Assembly: GCF_964204645.1 (NCBI RefSeq)
Contig: NC_134030.1
Span: 20,465,110-20,529,109 of the forward strand
Origin: Tubulanus polymorphus
Lineage: Eukaryota > Nemertea > Palaeonemertea > Tubulaniformes > Tubulanidae
Direction: 5' to 3'
Length of the DNA: 64,000 nt
In this document: positions 1 to 10,692 of the stretch, one piece after another
How the letters are laid out: each line of letters begins with the position of its first letter
How positions within the stretch are numbered: the stretch's first letter is position 1
The notes under the pieces: model-generated
What the model saw: the letters and a program-made list of their open reading frames with translations, nothing else
What the model was told of the DNA's origin: nothing
The model's database searches: none
Made by a program: the position numbers and the translations under genes

Positions 1-1
1 A

Positions 2-943
2 ATATATACTGGGACCAGATATTTGAAATTGAAACAAGTCAATAAAGTTATTCCAAACTTCACATCAATCGATGGATTCCGCGTTAGAGTGTACTGTGAG
101 GGTATAGGGTGTCAACATTGCCTTGGCGATCATCGCTCAGCTGACTGTCCGTCACGATTTAAGTGTTTCAAATGTGGCGCCGCAGAGCATAAAGCTCGTG
201 ATTGTACCGTGACTCTGAGCGACACGATATCCAACGAAGCGCGTGACTATTGCGAGAAAACGTCAAGCGAACCGCTGTCCAATACTATTACAAATAATGT
301 ATTAGTAATCGGTGATTCCAACCTCCGTGACTTCGAGTTTCCGAATGGCACGGTTATTTGCCAGCCTGGTGCTAGCGGTGAAAAGATTTCATCGCTTCTG
401 AATAAAGCTGACAATCAGATTCTAGATCGATCGTCGATTACTGACGTTATTCTCCACTTAGGTACAAACGATATAAGTAACAACAAAAATGACAGTGACA
501 CTGTAGTGGTGAATCTGTCCTTAGCCATGGCTAAAACGACGGAACATTTCAATGAAGCCCAGATTCACTTCTCTAGTATCATTCCAAGAAAAGGTAACTC
601 CAACAACGTAAAAGAGTACAACAGCCTTGCAATAGCAGTTAACAACCATATCGGGAAACTATGCGCGGAACAGAATATCATGTTTATTGATAATGACACT
701 ATATTGAAACTTAAACCGTCTGGTAAAGCTTTGGACCACTTTTATTCGCCGACCGATAAAAGTGGTATTCACCTCAGTGAAACCGGCAAGCTTGCATTGC
801 TTAAACACTTTTGCGAGGCAATAGATGGCGTCACTAGTGATGCTTTCTGCACACCGACCTCGGCAAAACGAAAGGAGAGATCACTATCCGGAACACCACC
901 TTCAATAGAAAAAACCAGGAAAAAACAATACGTTGAATATTAG
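2..943 (+). CDS. LINE ORF1: CCHC zinc knuckles plus SGNH/GDSL esterase-like domain (5' partial)
   Basis: The frame is open from the window edge to TAG at 941-943, so the N-terminus is missing. Two zinc knuckles sit at about bases 110-200: CQHCLGDHRSADC (C-x2-C-x3-H-x4-C) and CFKCGAAEHKARDC (canonical C-x2-C-x4-H-x4-C). They are followed by an SGNH-hydrolase-like fold with GDSN (about 311-322), GTND (about 460-471) and a C-terminal SGIHLSETG block carrying the likely catalytic His. In CR1-type elements such an ORF1 binds the element RNA and the esterase domain may act on lipids or membranes; that role is family knowledge. The C-terminus is basic (KRKERS, KTRKKQ). ORF2 starts 25 bases downstream in another frame. 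The initiator codon is outside the window. Confidence 0.85.
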   Translation: MYTGTRYLKLKQVNKVIPNFTSIDGFRVRVYCEGIGCQHCLGDHRSADCPSRFKCFKCGAAEHKARDCTVTLSDTISNEARDYCEKTSSEPLSNTITNNVLVIGDSNLRDFEFPNGTVICQPGASGEKISSLLNKADNQILDRSSITDVILHLGTNDISNNKNDSDTVVVNLSLAMAKTTEHFNEAQIHFSSIIPRKGNSNNVKEYNSLAIAVNNHIGKLCAEQNIMFIDNDTILKLKPSGKALDHFYSPTDKSGIHLSETGKLALLKHFCEAIDGVTSDAFCTPTSAKRKERSLSGTPPSIEKTRKKQYVEY

Positions 944-968
944 TCAAACACCATGACTTGTTATTTGT

Positions 969-3893
969 ATGAAAAGCTCAGTAACTGATATACCTTGTAC
1001 AAACAACAGTTGTTTGTACTTTAATGTTGACGAGGATTCTCCTCTTGAACGGGGAAGTCTATCCATCATTTCTCATAACATCAGAAGTGTCAACAAAAAT
1101 TTTGACAGTTTAACTGATTTTTTGAATTGTTGTAATGGTCAATTTTCGGTCATTGGTTTGACCGAGACTTGGACTAATTCAAATAATTCTAACTCCAATT
1201 TGTATAGAATTAACGGTTACACGAGTATTTTTAAATCCCGCGCCAATGGTCAACTTGGTGGCGGCGTAGCTCTCTTCCTAAAGGAAAATTTCAATTTCAA
1301 AGTACGGACAGACTTATCAACTAGGAATCATACTTTCGAATCTTTATTCATCGAAATTGTTTTAGATAAAAAATCCAATATTATTATTGGAGTAATATAT
1401 AGACCTCCAGGAGGAAAATTACCAACTTTTCAAGATGAATTTGAAGTTTTAACGGCAGAAATTACTCGCGAGAACAAACTTTGCTACCTGGTGGGGGACT
1501 TTAATATAGATCTTATGAAATATGATACGCACAAAGATACTGAAATATTTCTCGAATCTTTATTTTCTCATTCTTTTTCACCTTTGATTGACAAGCCAAC
1601 TCGAGTAACTTGTGACTCGACATCCTTAATTGACAATATTTTTTGTAACGATTTGCGACATGTTCACAAATCTGGGATTTTTATGACCGACCTTTCGGAT
1701 CATTACCCAATATTTACTATCTGCAGTGGTGATCAGCCTCTGTCTGACAGACAACCTTTTAAAACTAGAATTTTCTCGCAGCGCAATATTTCTAATTTCA
1801 ACAGATTACTTATGAATATTAACTGGAATGAAGTGTATTCATCTGATAATCACTCAGTTGCTTACACTACTTTCATTGAAAAAGTTTCTTTAGTTTTCAA
1901 TCAAGTTTTCCCTCTGGTACCAGTTAATCATATTAATCCCACATTCCATAAACCATGGATAACTCCTGGTATTATCGCAGCAATTAAAACAAAAAACAAC
2001 CTTTATAGGAAATTTATTAGAACACGTTCAGAAAAAATAAAATCAAAATACAACTCGTACAAAAATCTCATTTCAAAGCTTATTAACAAAGCCGAATCTA
2101 ATTATTATTCTGAAAAATTGCTCGCTGCTGGAAATGATATGAAAGAAAAGTGGAAACTGTTGAACACAGTTTTAGGTAGAAACATTTATTCTAAAATGCC
2201 TAATTCTTTTACTTCTGATCAACGTGTTATTTCTGGTAATATAAACATCGCCAACGAGTTTAACAATTTTTTTGCAAATATTGGTGAAAGGCTTGCTACT
2301 CAAATCCCTGATACAGGGCAATCCTTTCATCAATATATGAATAAACGTGTCAATGAAAGTCTATTTCTCTTTCCGACTTCACCTCATGAAATAAGTGATG
2401 TGGTCTCGGGTTTCCCCTTAAAGAAGAGTGCCGGTGTCGATGGTTTGAGTATTTTTGTTATAAAACAGGTGATTGACATCATTAAGTTCCCTTTATCCCA
2501 TATCTTTAACCGTAGTCTTCAGACTGGAATAGTTCCCAATGAACTCAAAATTGCGAAAGTTTGTCCTTTGTTTAAATCCGGAGCCCCTAATTCTTTAAAT
2601 AATTATCGACCCATATCTTTGCTTCCTAGCTTCTCAAAAATTCTGGAAAAACTAGTTTACAACAGATTGGTTTCCTTTTGTAACAAACAGGATATTGTAA
2701 CCCCCGACCAGTTTGGCTTTCGTTCAAAACATTCAACAGATTTGGCACTAACCAAGGTTGTTGATAATCTTTCTGAAGCCTTGGAAAATAAGAATATTAC
2801 TATTGGATTATTCTTGGACCTGTCTAAGGCATTCGACACCGTTAACCATGACATTTTGTTAATGAAGCTTGATTATTACGGAATCCGAGGTGTTCCTCAT
2901 GATTGGTTTAAAAGCTACCTGACTGACAGGAGTCAAGTTTTAAGTTTCAACAATACCTTATCGTCTCCATTAAATGTATCAATTGGTGTACCTCAGGGTT
3001 CTATTCTAGGCCCTTTGTTATTTTTATTATACGTTAACGATTGCATAAATGCGTCCAAATTACTCCATTTTATCCTCTTTGCCGATGACACGAATTGTTT
3101 TTATAGTAACTCTAATATCAAAGAATTGGTTTCCATAGTAAATTCTGAACTGGCGAAACTTGGCATCTGGTATCAAGTAAACAAACTTTCAATAAATATT
3201 GCGAAATGCCACTTTATGATTTTTGGTCGTGTAGATCACTTTAATTCTTCCATTTGGTTAAATGGAGAATTAATCAAACGTGTACATAGTACGAATTTTC
3301 TTGGTCTTTTTATAGATGACAAATTAAATTGGGATGTCCATATCAAATATGTCTGCAGTAAAGTGTCACGCTCCATTGGAATTTTAACCAGATTAAAAAA
3401 GCATTTCCCATCAAATATCCTTATTACCCTTTATTATAGTTTTGTTTATCCTCATTTACAATATTGTAATTTAATCTGGGGAAGTAATTATGCAAACAAG
3501 CTAAATCCACTAATTCTACTACAAAAAAGAGCAGTAAGAATAGTTAATAAGTCTCATTTCCTAGAACACACTGACCCTATCTTCAAAAAATTGAATATCC
3601 TAAAATTTAGACATATTACAAAATTTCAATTAAGTCTATTTATGTTCAAATTCAATAATTCAAAATTGCCAAATTCCTTTAACCGGTATTTCAAAAAGAA
3701 TGTTGATATACACTCGTATTCAACCAGAAATATGAATTCTTTTCGTGTTGCCAGATTTCGGACTAACAAAACACAATTCACAGTAAAAATTTCTGGTCCT
3801 GTTGTCTGGAATAATTTGCCAAAAAGTTTAAAACAACTGTCGTGTATAGATACTTTCAAAAGAAAACTTAAATTGTATCTAATGAATTTGTAA
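969..3893 (+). CDS. LINE ORF2: apurinic-like endonuclease and reverse transcriptase
   Basis: An uninterrupted 974-residue ORF from ATG at 969. The N-terminal third is an exonuclease-endonuclease-phosphatase (APE-type) domain: SIISHNIRS near residue 35, GLTETW, a GDFNID block near residue 175 and SDHYPIF near residue 245. The centre and C-terminus are a reverse transcriptase with NNYRPISLLPS, DLSKAFDTVNHD, GVPQGSILGPLLF and the catalytic FADD at about bases 3078-3089, then FLGLFIDDKLNW and a C-terminal thumb/linker. It would nick target DNA and copy the element RNA by target-primed reverse transcription. No frameshift or stop is seen, so it may encode an active enzyme. Assignment to LINE ORF2 is secure; clade (CR1/L2/jockey) is not. 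Confidence 0.93.
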   Translation: MKSSVTDIPCTNNSCLYFNVDEDSPLERGSLSIISHNIRSVNKNFDSLTDFLNCCNGQFSVIGLTETWTNSNNSNSNLYRINGYTSIFKSRANGQLGGGVALFLKENFNFKVRTDLSTRNHTFESLFIEIVLDKKSNIIIGVIYRPPGGKLPTFQDEFEVLTAEITRENKLCYLVGDFNIDLMKYDTHKDTEIFLESLFSHSFSPLIDKPTRVTCDSTSLIDNIFCNDLRHVHKSGIFMTDLSDHYPIFTICSGDQPLSDRQPFKTRIFSQRNISNFNRLLMNINWNEVYSSDNHSVAYTTFIEKVSLVFNQVFPLVPVNHINPTFHKPWITPGIIAAIKTKNNLYRKFIRTRSEKIKSKYNSYKNLISKLINKAESNYYSEKLLAAGNDMKEKWKLLNTVLGRNIYSKMPNSFTSDQRVISGNINIANEFNNFFANIGERLATQIPDTGQSFHQYMNKRVNESLFLFPTSPHEISDVVSGFPLKKSAGVDGLSIFVIKQVIDIIKFPLSHIFNRSLQTGIVPNELKIAKVCPLFKSGAPNSLNNYRPISLLPSFSKILEKLVYNRLVSFCNKQDIVTPDQFGFRSKHSTDLALTKVVDNLSEALENKNITIGLFLDLSKAFDTVNHDILLMKLDYYGIRGVPHDWFKSYLTDRSQVLSFNNTLSSPLNVSIGVPQGSILGPLLFLLYVNDCINASKLLHFILFADDTNCFYSNSNIKELVSIVNSELAKLGIWYQVNKLSINIAKCHFMIFGRVDHFNSSIWLNGELIKRVHSTNFLGLFIDDKLNWDVHIKYVCSKVSRSIGILTRLKKHFPSNILITLYYSFVYPHLQYCNLIWGSNYANKLNPLILLQKRAVRIVNKSHFLEHTDPIFKKLNILKFRHITKFQLSLFMFKFNNSKLPNSFNRYFKKNVDIHSYSTRNMNSFRVARFRTNKTQFTVKISGPVVWNNLPKSLKQLSCIDTFKRKLKLYLMNL

Positions 3894-4194
3894 TTAATCT
3901 GTCTGTATCTGTCATCTATTACCAGATTGTAAGAGTGAATGAAAGATAGTGTGATTGACCGCCTGAGTGACTACGTGTGTGGGTGCATGTTGGGTGAAGG
4001 TGTATGACTGCATGTGTGTATGAGTTGAGTGAATCGGTGTATGCTAGGGGATTAGAGATTTTATAAGCCTTCATTGGCTTCATCTAATCTCCTCCACATT
4101 ATATTAAAACATTTCATATTTGTATATCTCTTTATGACATGTTGTAATTTTATTGTGGAAATAAATTTATTAAATTTATTAATTTAACTCAAAC

Positions 4195-6085
4195 GTGGGA
4201 AAGCTTTTCAGTTCAATTTTGAATAATCGTCTGACGCCTTATGTAAATTTGAACGGTAAATTGAGCGACGAACAAAATGCGTTTCGGAAAGGGCGATCAT
4301 GCCTTGATCATATCTATAGCCTAACATCCATTGTATAAAACAGGCGTTTATAAAATCGTCCTACGTTTTTTTGTTATGTCGCTTTTGCTAAAGCATTTGA
4401 TTGTGTGGATCGCTCGTACCTTCTGTATAAACTTCGGTAAAATCGGTATAAATGGAAATTTTCTTAGAATTATTAAAACTTTGTATATGAATAACGATGT
4501 ACGGGTCAGAATAAATGGCTACCTATCAGATAGTTTTCCGAGTACATCAGGTGTAAGACAAGGGGACTGCCTATCACCAACCCTTTTTTCGTTGTACCTA
4601 GATGAGTTAGCCTCAACAAGAAAATTAACTTTAATAAATTATTTGACGCCTGCGAAAAAATGTAGAATTTCTGGGAGAAGCTAATGTGGAATTGCAAATT
4701 TGAAATCGAAGTTTTAAGAAATTTGGGGAATTATGAGATTAGGCGATTGGGTAGATGATACAGTCTTCAACTGGTCTAATTTTAAAAAAATTGTCAACTT
4801 GTGACCGACTTCGATTCACTTTTGCCTCTAAGCTGGTCTGCAACTTCATTGCCTCCATGGTTGACGAAAGAGTTCTTTGGATGTTTGCTTCATCATGACG
4901 TCGAGCATATCGTGTAGCCAGCCGGCCCGGTCCTGGGGCCCGGTTTGGCTGTCACTCGATATCCTAGACTTGAGTCTGGGTTGAAGTAGACATTGTCATT
5001 TAAAGAACTAATTCATGTTATTCTGTATGAATTAACCGTGTGTCTTGTATTTTGTATTTTCTTATTTTAAGATTTGTAAGTTTTTTAAATTTTATCCCGG
5101 AATTTCAATGTAATAAGGATCAATAAAGTATTGAATTGAATTGTCACCTTATACACATGCCATCAATGGACGCGGAGCCGTATATGACAGTTATGCTATC
5201 ATAAAGTGCTAATCTCATGAAACTTGCATACCCCTTATATCGAATATATTTTCTAAAACATTTGAATATTGAAATTATATGTTAACACGTTTTTATATAG
5301 CCCGCTTGTAGCCACCGATGAAATTCACGCCGGCCCTACTCAGATCGTAGATAGCTTCGTCATTCCACTAGCATCCCCATGTCAGGGTCTGACTTTTATA
5401 ACAGACTTCCAAATCGTGTATACATCCGCCATTTAACCGAATAGTCCGATTTACTTATCATTTCTATTTATGCCTGCCGCTCCTGATATAATCATACATC
5501 CTTTACTATTACAATACGTCTTCTCATGATATTCAATGCAATATAACATTTCGACGTTCAAATAGACGTCATTATATAATCACAGGGAGCCATTCTACAT
5601 CTTTATCAATAATATTTTGCCAAATAGCTTGTATGTGTACACATAAACCTGTGACGTTTTGCACATCGATTTACGGCTGTCGTTTGTAAAATGACGCTGA
5701 ATGGTTAACATTGTTTAGGTTTCATAATGGTAACGTTTTATAAGGCGTCAAAAAATTAAATCTCTCGGACTTGGCGTGGAGGTCAACGATATTAGGTTGT
5801 CAATCCTTCTCTATGCCGATGATATTGTCCTAATAGCAGAAGATGAACACCAAGTACTTATAAATGAACTAATGGAATGGTGCAAAAAATGGAAACTGAC
5901 TGTAAATCTTGAAAAGTCCAAAATAATGCACTTTAGAAAGAAATCTGCTCCACTTACCAACTTTCAATTCAAACTGGAGGACAAAACTATTGAAATTATA
6001 AATGAATATATATACTTAGGTGTAGAATTCAATGAATATTTAGATTTTAGTTATACGGCTGATGCCCTTGCTAAAGCAGTTTACA
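4195..6085 (+). pseudogene. Degenerate second LINE reverse transcriptase, split by an inserted repeat
   Basis: Reading in changing frames from 4200 to 4620 gives RT blocks (LSDEQNAFRKGRSCLDHI, an AFAKAFDCVDR-like block after a frameshift, GVRQGDCLSPTLFSLYLDEL). The downstream part resumes at about 5758 as GVEVNDIRLSILLYADDIVL with a YADD catalytic motif and ends near 6085 (INEYIYLGVEFNEYLDFS). The two halves are the same RT separated by about 1.15 kb of unrelated repeat. This RT is of a different family from the LINE at 1-4190. It lacks an intact endonuclease and has frameshifts and stops, so it is dead. Confidence 0.75.
4612..5757 (+). repeat. 1.15-kb dispersed repeat inserted in the broken RT
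   Basis: This stretch recurs, collinear, at about 21247-22350, with a short third piece at about 53236-53275. It begins near AACAAGAAAATTAA, then ATTTGACGCCTGCGAAAAAA, and ends near GGCGTCAAAAAATTAAAT, so TTTGACGCCT and AGGCGTCAAA form a short inverted pair at the two ends. It contains a retro-element-like 3' end (ATCAATAAAGTATTGAATTG at about 5120). No coding potential is seen. Boundaries are approximate. Confidence 0.65.
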
Positions 6086-6909
6086 TACTGGGAATTGAAG
6101 ATCTGGAACCCGACGAATATCGCGAGAAACACTAGTCTTCACGGTATCATTATACATACATACTGGTCAATACGCGATCACTGCTTGAGTTTGTGTCAGA
6201 AGAGCAACAGTATAAACTGGTTTGCGCGGCGAGATATAATCAACGACATTGGTGAATGCTACAAGAAACTCGATAATGAATGGATTAAGACAAGTCAGGT
6301 GATTAAATATGATGATAACACGCAGTTGATCAGTGGTGATACGAACACATACAATACAGAGGAGGGTCTGATTATTGATACTGGTGTTAGTGCGTAACGT
6401 TTGGGTAATATCTTAGTCAATATTCACAAATCGTATTCATCCTTAAAACATCTATCTCTCAAATCTCCGCTACGTGAGCTCGATAGAAATACAACCAGAG
6501 AGCTGATAAACATCATACCGAAGTCTGAAAACCTTATATCTTGAAGAAGTAATATTCGATAATGATTTATCGGTTCGGAGGAATTGAAAGATTTTAACAC
6601 CGCGTTAAAATCTTCAGACATCGAAACAATTCAGTTCGGACTGCCCGTACTGCGCGAACTGACTGAACTGCGCGAACTAACGACTGATCAACGTGCAGCA
6701 ATCAGTGATAGCGTCGGTTCAATGCGGAAACTAAGGCGTCTTATCATTAACGGACGTCATTTACAACCGAACCGCGTTCTAGCTCATCTACCGCGACTGA
6801 CTGTATTATCAATAGTGTTGTGTTCAGAAGCTGATGTTGACGCACTTGTTCGGTATCTATCATCAGATGCGGTAAATCAGCTGCGGGAAGTCAGTATTTA
6901 TAGCTAGTT
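6086..6909 (+). pseudogene. Relic of a leucine-rich-repeat protein gene
   Basis: Three short open stretches in different frames read as a leucine-rich protein. The clearest is 6584-6907, with repeated blocks such as LPVLRELTELRELTTDQR, MRKLRRLIINGRHL and LPRLTVLSIVLC, then VNQLREVSIYS and stop. A piece at about 6410-6540 reads SSLKHLSLKSPLRELD in another frame. Irregular LRRs of this type occur in NLR and similar innate-immune proteins, but no NACHT or death-fold domain is visible here, so the parent gene is unknown. No ATG, splice site or promoter could be assigned, and frame changes indicate decay. Confidence 0.4.
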
Positions 6910-6985
6910 TGATAGACCGGAACAGAACAATGGGCTTGGGCAGTCCGTCCCCTTAAGCCTGTATTCTGCTGAAAATGAAGACGCA

Positions 6986-7050
6986 TCTTGTTAACCAATA
7001 GCGTGAATAGAAATCTTTCTGATTTCTATTCGCGCTATTGGTTAACAAGA
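6986..7050. repeat. 30-bp-arm hairpin, nearly perfect
   Basis: Left arm 6986-7015 (TCTTGTTAACCAATAGCG...) is the reverse complement of 7021-7050 with a single mismatch around a 5-base loop, TTTCT. Size and symmetry fit a small foldback element or a microRNA-precursor-like hairpin; nothing further supports either. Confidence 0.85.
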
Positions 7051-7269
7051 ATTGACTAGAATTCAAATAGATTTAACAAGAAATTCAATTACTTTAACTG
7101 TTAGTATCACTCTTGTATCATTTCATTGTTTCTCTTATTGAATAAGCCAACTAACTAATATCACTCTTGTATTATCCTAGTCAAATGTAAAGAATTTAAA
7201 ATATCATACTTGAATGAATTAAAACATAAATTACTTCTGTTACTTCATTTTCAGAAATAAAGCATAATA

Positions 7270-7348
7270 TGTATTTAATACCATTAATACGTATTTAATA
7301 CCATTAATACGTATTTGATACGTATTTAATACGTATTTAATACATTGA
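7270..7348. repeat. Short AT-rich tandem repeat
   Basis: Units of about 13 to 19 bases built on ACGTATTTAATAC and CCATTAATACGTATTT repeat about five times. Confidence 0.7.
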
Positions 7349-7425
7349 TACCTCAACCCCCTTTTTCAATTAACTAAAACTTCAGCCAATATTTTATATT
7401 TTCAGCTAATTTAACAGTCGATTTC

Positions 7426-7728
7426 TTATTTTGAATCATATAATTTTTCATCAAGTTCATGAATATATTTATGAGTTTTTAAACTCTTTAAATTTTTATA
7501 TCTTTTATTACATACTTCACAGCATTTAATATTATTCAATCTATCTGAAATATAATTTATATTTTCTATTAATTCAGTGTATCTAATTTTACAGCAATCA
7601 TAGAATTCTAACAACTGTTTTATACTATAAATTGAAAAAGAAAATAAACCTGTAAGCATAATAATTGATTTAATATTCTGTTGATTTTTATATATTAGAT
7701 GTAATAAGTTTAATATATTTTCACTCAT
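7426..7728 (-). CDS. Small membrane protein with a C2H2 zinc finger, unknown function
   Basis: A 100-residue ORF in a very AT-rich block. Residues about 18-40 (IKSIIMLTGLFSFSIYSIKQ) are hydrophobic enough for one membrane helix. The C-terminal part has CEVCNKRYKNLKSLKTHKYIH, spacing C-x2-C-x12-H-x3-H, a single classical zinc finger, with a second Cys just before it. A membrane helix plus lone C2H2 finger is unusual for a host gene. Another small ORF on the same strand ends 20 bases upstream, giving a compact pair like those in viral or large DNA-transposon genomes. I do not recognise the protein. The AT bias differs from neighbours. Coding status is uncertain. Confidence 0.4.
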   Translation of the reverse strand: MSENILNLLHLIYKNQQNIKSIIMLTGLFSFSIYSIKQLLEFYDCCKIRYTELIENINYISDRLNNIKCCEVCNKRYKNLKSLKTHKYIHELDEKLYDSK

Positions 7729-7748
7729 TTATTTATTTAATTAATTCA

Positions 7749-7928
7749 CTAATCTGATTCAATAACTTTTCCATTTAATTTTTTCAATTTCTTGCTCAAT
7801 TTTATATTTTCATTCATCAAATCCTTACTAATATTCTCATAGTATAAATAAAGCGAAGCCAATATTAATCCTCCTGCTACAAGATAATGTTTCAAATCAC
7901 TTTTCCCAGTTGGGATGAAACCATCCAT
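7749..7928 (-). CDS. 59-residue membrane/coiled-coil microprotein, unknown function
   Basis: ATG at 7928-7926, TAG at 7751-7749. The product starts MDGFIPTGKSDLKHYLVAGG, continues into a hydrophobic stretch LILASLYLYY that could be one membrane helix, and ends in a Lys/Glu/Leu-rich amphipathic segment (LMNENIKLSKKLKKLNGK) that could form a coiled coil. It lies 20 bases upstream of the zinc-finger ORF on the same strand, so the two could be co-transcribed. The family is not recognised. Such a short ORF could arise by chance in AT-rich DNA, but the ordered composition argues for coding. Confidence 0.35.
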   Translation of the reverse strand: MDGFIPTGKSDLKHYLVAGGLILASLYLYYENISKDLMNENIKLSKKLKKLNGKVIESD

Positions 7929-8039
7929 TTATTTAAGAGAAAAATTAAACAGTTTATAAAATATTTGCTCGTTTTTAATTAAATATTTTATAATCATTTT
8001 AAAAATATTAAACTTTTAAATGATTAAATCAAATAACAA

Positions 8040-8240
8040 TTAAATTTACAACCAAACAATTTAACATTTCAACTGTCAAACAATTTATCATTTTAACTGT
8101 CAAACAATTTATCATTTCTACGGTCAAACAATTTATCATTTCAATTGTTAAAAAATTTATCATTTCAACTGTCAAACAATTTATCATTTCAACTGTCAAA
8201 CAATTTATCATTTCAACTGTTAAACAATTAATCATTTCAA
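8040..8240. repeat. 24-bp tandem repeat, about 8 copies
   Basis: Unit CAATTTATCATTTCAACTGT plus CAAA, with point differences. Because the unit is a multiple of three, one strand stays open and would read MINCLTVE repeats; I treat that as a by-product. It borders the AT-rich small-ORF block. Confidence 0.9.
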
Positions 8241-9486
8241 CAGTTTATATGATACCAGAAAAAAACAACATAAAACACGAAACAAAACATTCTTTATTTT
8301 TCTTCTCGATTAAGCCTTCTCAGTAGAGTTCGATTCAGACCGACGTGTCTTTTGCAATCCTTCACAGTAAAGAATGGATTAAAAAACGATGTTTTAGGTC
8401 AACTGCCAGTCCTTTTCTAGTCCTGATCAGACTTTTTATCAGGTATTTACTATCAAGCCCGACTGAGCTAAAGTCGCGCAACCAGTGAATTAGTAAATCT
8501 AACCCCCTTCTAAACTCACTTAAAGGTCCTCCTTTCTTTTGTTTAAGTTGAAATAGACATTTCCAAATGCTCTAACAGATAAGAGCGCGTACCAGGACGC
8601 ACGTGGTTATGTTATTATTTATATATGACGTCATCGACAAACTCGTCTTGGAACTAATGACGACCAGTTGATCGAACCACCTTCCAATACCACCACCTAG
8701 TGGGCTCAAATTCAAGTTCAAATATTCTTTATTGATATTCATCAAATATACTTAATTATTACTTTATTCAATTCTTTATTGTTCCTAGTACTGCAAATAC
8801 ATCGGATTTCCGCAATTAAGTAGACAGAACACAAATAAAATTAAGAATCTTTTAGTATTCAGAAAACAACGTACATGTTATTTTTCAACTTTAATTAGCA
8901 ATGAGATAATTTTTTTGCGACACTCACGGATGATGCGCATTCCCTTTCTGGAAGGCTGATCGGATCTTCCCTGAAAAATTAATTGCTGAATCGACGTCCC
9001 GCTAATGATGAATACTATTTTCAGATCCCCTGATTTCAAAATTCAAAAATATAGATTTACATGAACCTTAGGTCTACCCTTGTAATTAACAAATTATTCG
9101 AAAGCAAAGATCTTGCATTCGAGTTTATTCATTTTAAGGAGTTTCTTTATCTCAAGCCCCGGATTGATTGTCTAAATCTCTTGCTCTTCTCGTGACTTGT
9201 ATTAAATTGTCTATTCTCATTCTACAATTTGTACGTGAATTCTATCAACGGTAGCATTTGTTTCTTTTCATTTCGTTTTTCATAATGATTTTGTAATATT
9301 TAAATCTTCATTTTATCGCGACGGGTGCTTCCGCTTTTAAACTGTTCGTTTATTACTTCCGAATTTTTAATCTTCATTAATTTATTCATTCTTTATGACT
9401 TCTCTCTCCAAAGTCGGAATAATTGTATCCTTAGACGTTTTTCATTTTGCTTTTAAATGACTTTGCAAAACCACCTGTCGCAGTAT
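8241..9486. other. Intergenic, no gene seen
   Basis: No ORF with recognisable content. A short stretch at 8710-8790 (CAAATTCAAGTTCAAATATT) resembles the reverse complement of a retro-element 3' tail. The rest is AT-rich unique-looking sequence. Confidence 0.6.
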
Positions 9487-9489
9487 ATT

Positions 9490-10395
9490 TCCTTTTAGAA
9501 ATATACCTTGTATGGACTGGGCCCGGTCTAATCTTACACAAGTTTCCATTTCTATATGGACAGGTCCCGGTCTAATCTTACACAAGTTTCCATGTCTATA
9601 TGGACTGGACCCGATATATATTCCTAAATGGTCTGGAGCCGATCTAATCTTACTCAAGTTTCTATTTCTATACGGACTGGGCCCAGTCTAATCTTACAAC
9701 AAAAGTTACCATTTCTATGGACTGGGCCCAAACAAATCTTACACAAGTTTCCATTTCTATGGACTGGGCCCGGTCTAATCTTAAACGTAGCAAACAAGTT
9801 TCCATTTATATGGACTTGGCCCGGTCTAATCTTACAAAAGTTTCCATTTCTATGGACTGGGCCCGGTCTAATCTTACACATGTTTCCATTTATATGGACT
9901 GGGCCCGGTCTAATCTTACATAAGTATCCATCTATATGGACTGGGCCCGGTCTAATCTTACAAAAGTTACCATTTCTATACGGACAGGGCCCGGTCTAAT
10001 CTTACACAAGTTTCCATTTCTATACGGACTGGGCCCGGTCTAATCTTACACAAGTTTCCATTTCTATACGGACTGGGCCCGGTCTAATCTTACACAAGTT
10101 TCCATTTCTATACGGACTGGGCCCGGTCTAATCTTACACAAGTTTCCATTTCTATACGGACTGGGCCCGGTCTAATCTTACACAAGTTTCCATTTCTATA
10201 CGGACTGGGCCCGGTCTAATCTTACACAAGTTTCCATTTCTATGGACTGGGCCCGGTCTAATCTTACACAAGTTTCCATGTCTATATGGACTGGACCCGA
10301 TCTAATCTTACACACAAGTTTCCATTTCTATGGACTGGGCCTGGTCTAATCTTACACATGTTATTATTTCTATAGGCTGGGCCTGGTCATTTCAA
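9490..10395. repeat. Minisatellite, roughly 45-bp unit, about 20 copies
   Basis: The core is GGACTGGGCCCGGTCTAATC followed by TTACACAAGTTTCCATTTCT. Units at 9990-10240 are almost identical, while the flanks are diverged and truncated, the usual centre-out pattern of unequal exchange. Open frames across it on both strands are artefacts of the repeat. Confidence 0.95.
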
Positions 10396-10692
10396 AAAAT
10401 TAAATGAAATTCCTTTTCACCTTTCATTGACAGTGGTAAAAATGTTAGACAACCGTATAGTGCTGCCTCTTTAATGTACGGACTCAAAACTGGGTTCGAA
10501 CCTGGGACACACTCATGTTCATCATATCAGTGTCCAGAAAAATAATCAAACAAAATTAGAAAAATTTTTGAAAAATAACAAAACGATGAAATAAGTTAAG
10601 TAAAATTAACATTATATCAGTAATGACTTTGATCTAGGTCTTGACTTACACCAGTCCGACCTTGACCTCGCAGTTGTGAGTTACGTAGAGTT

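Larger units (their letters stand above)
1..4190 (+). mobile_element. Nearly complete CR1/jockey-type non-LTR retrotransposon (LINE)
   Basis: Two intact ORFs in order, a nucleic-acid-binding/esterase ORF1 and an endonuclease-reverse transcriptase ORF2, are followed by a roughly 300-base AT-rich 3' UTR ending in AAATAAATTTATTAAATTT. The 5' end lies outside the window. Both ORFs being open suggests recent activity. ORF1 with CCHC knuckles plus an SGNH esterase-like domain is known from CR1-group elements; the exact clade is not determined. The 3' boundary at about 4190 is approximate, because another LINE relic starts immediately after it. Confidence 0.9.

Noticed and set aside
8029-8235. Minus-strand protein of MINCLTVE repeats
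   Set aside because: A 24-bp satellite keeps its frame open by arithmetic; no start context or neighbouring gene supports it.
9442-9999. Open frames across the GGGCCCGG minisatellite on both strands
   Set aside because: Open on both strands and in several frames through the same repeat, so not coding.
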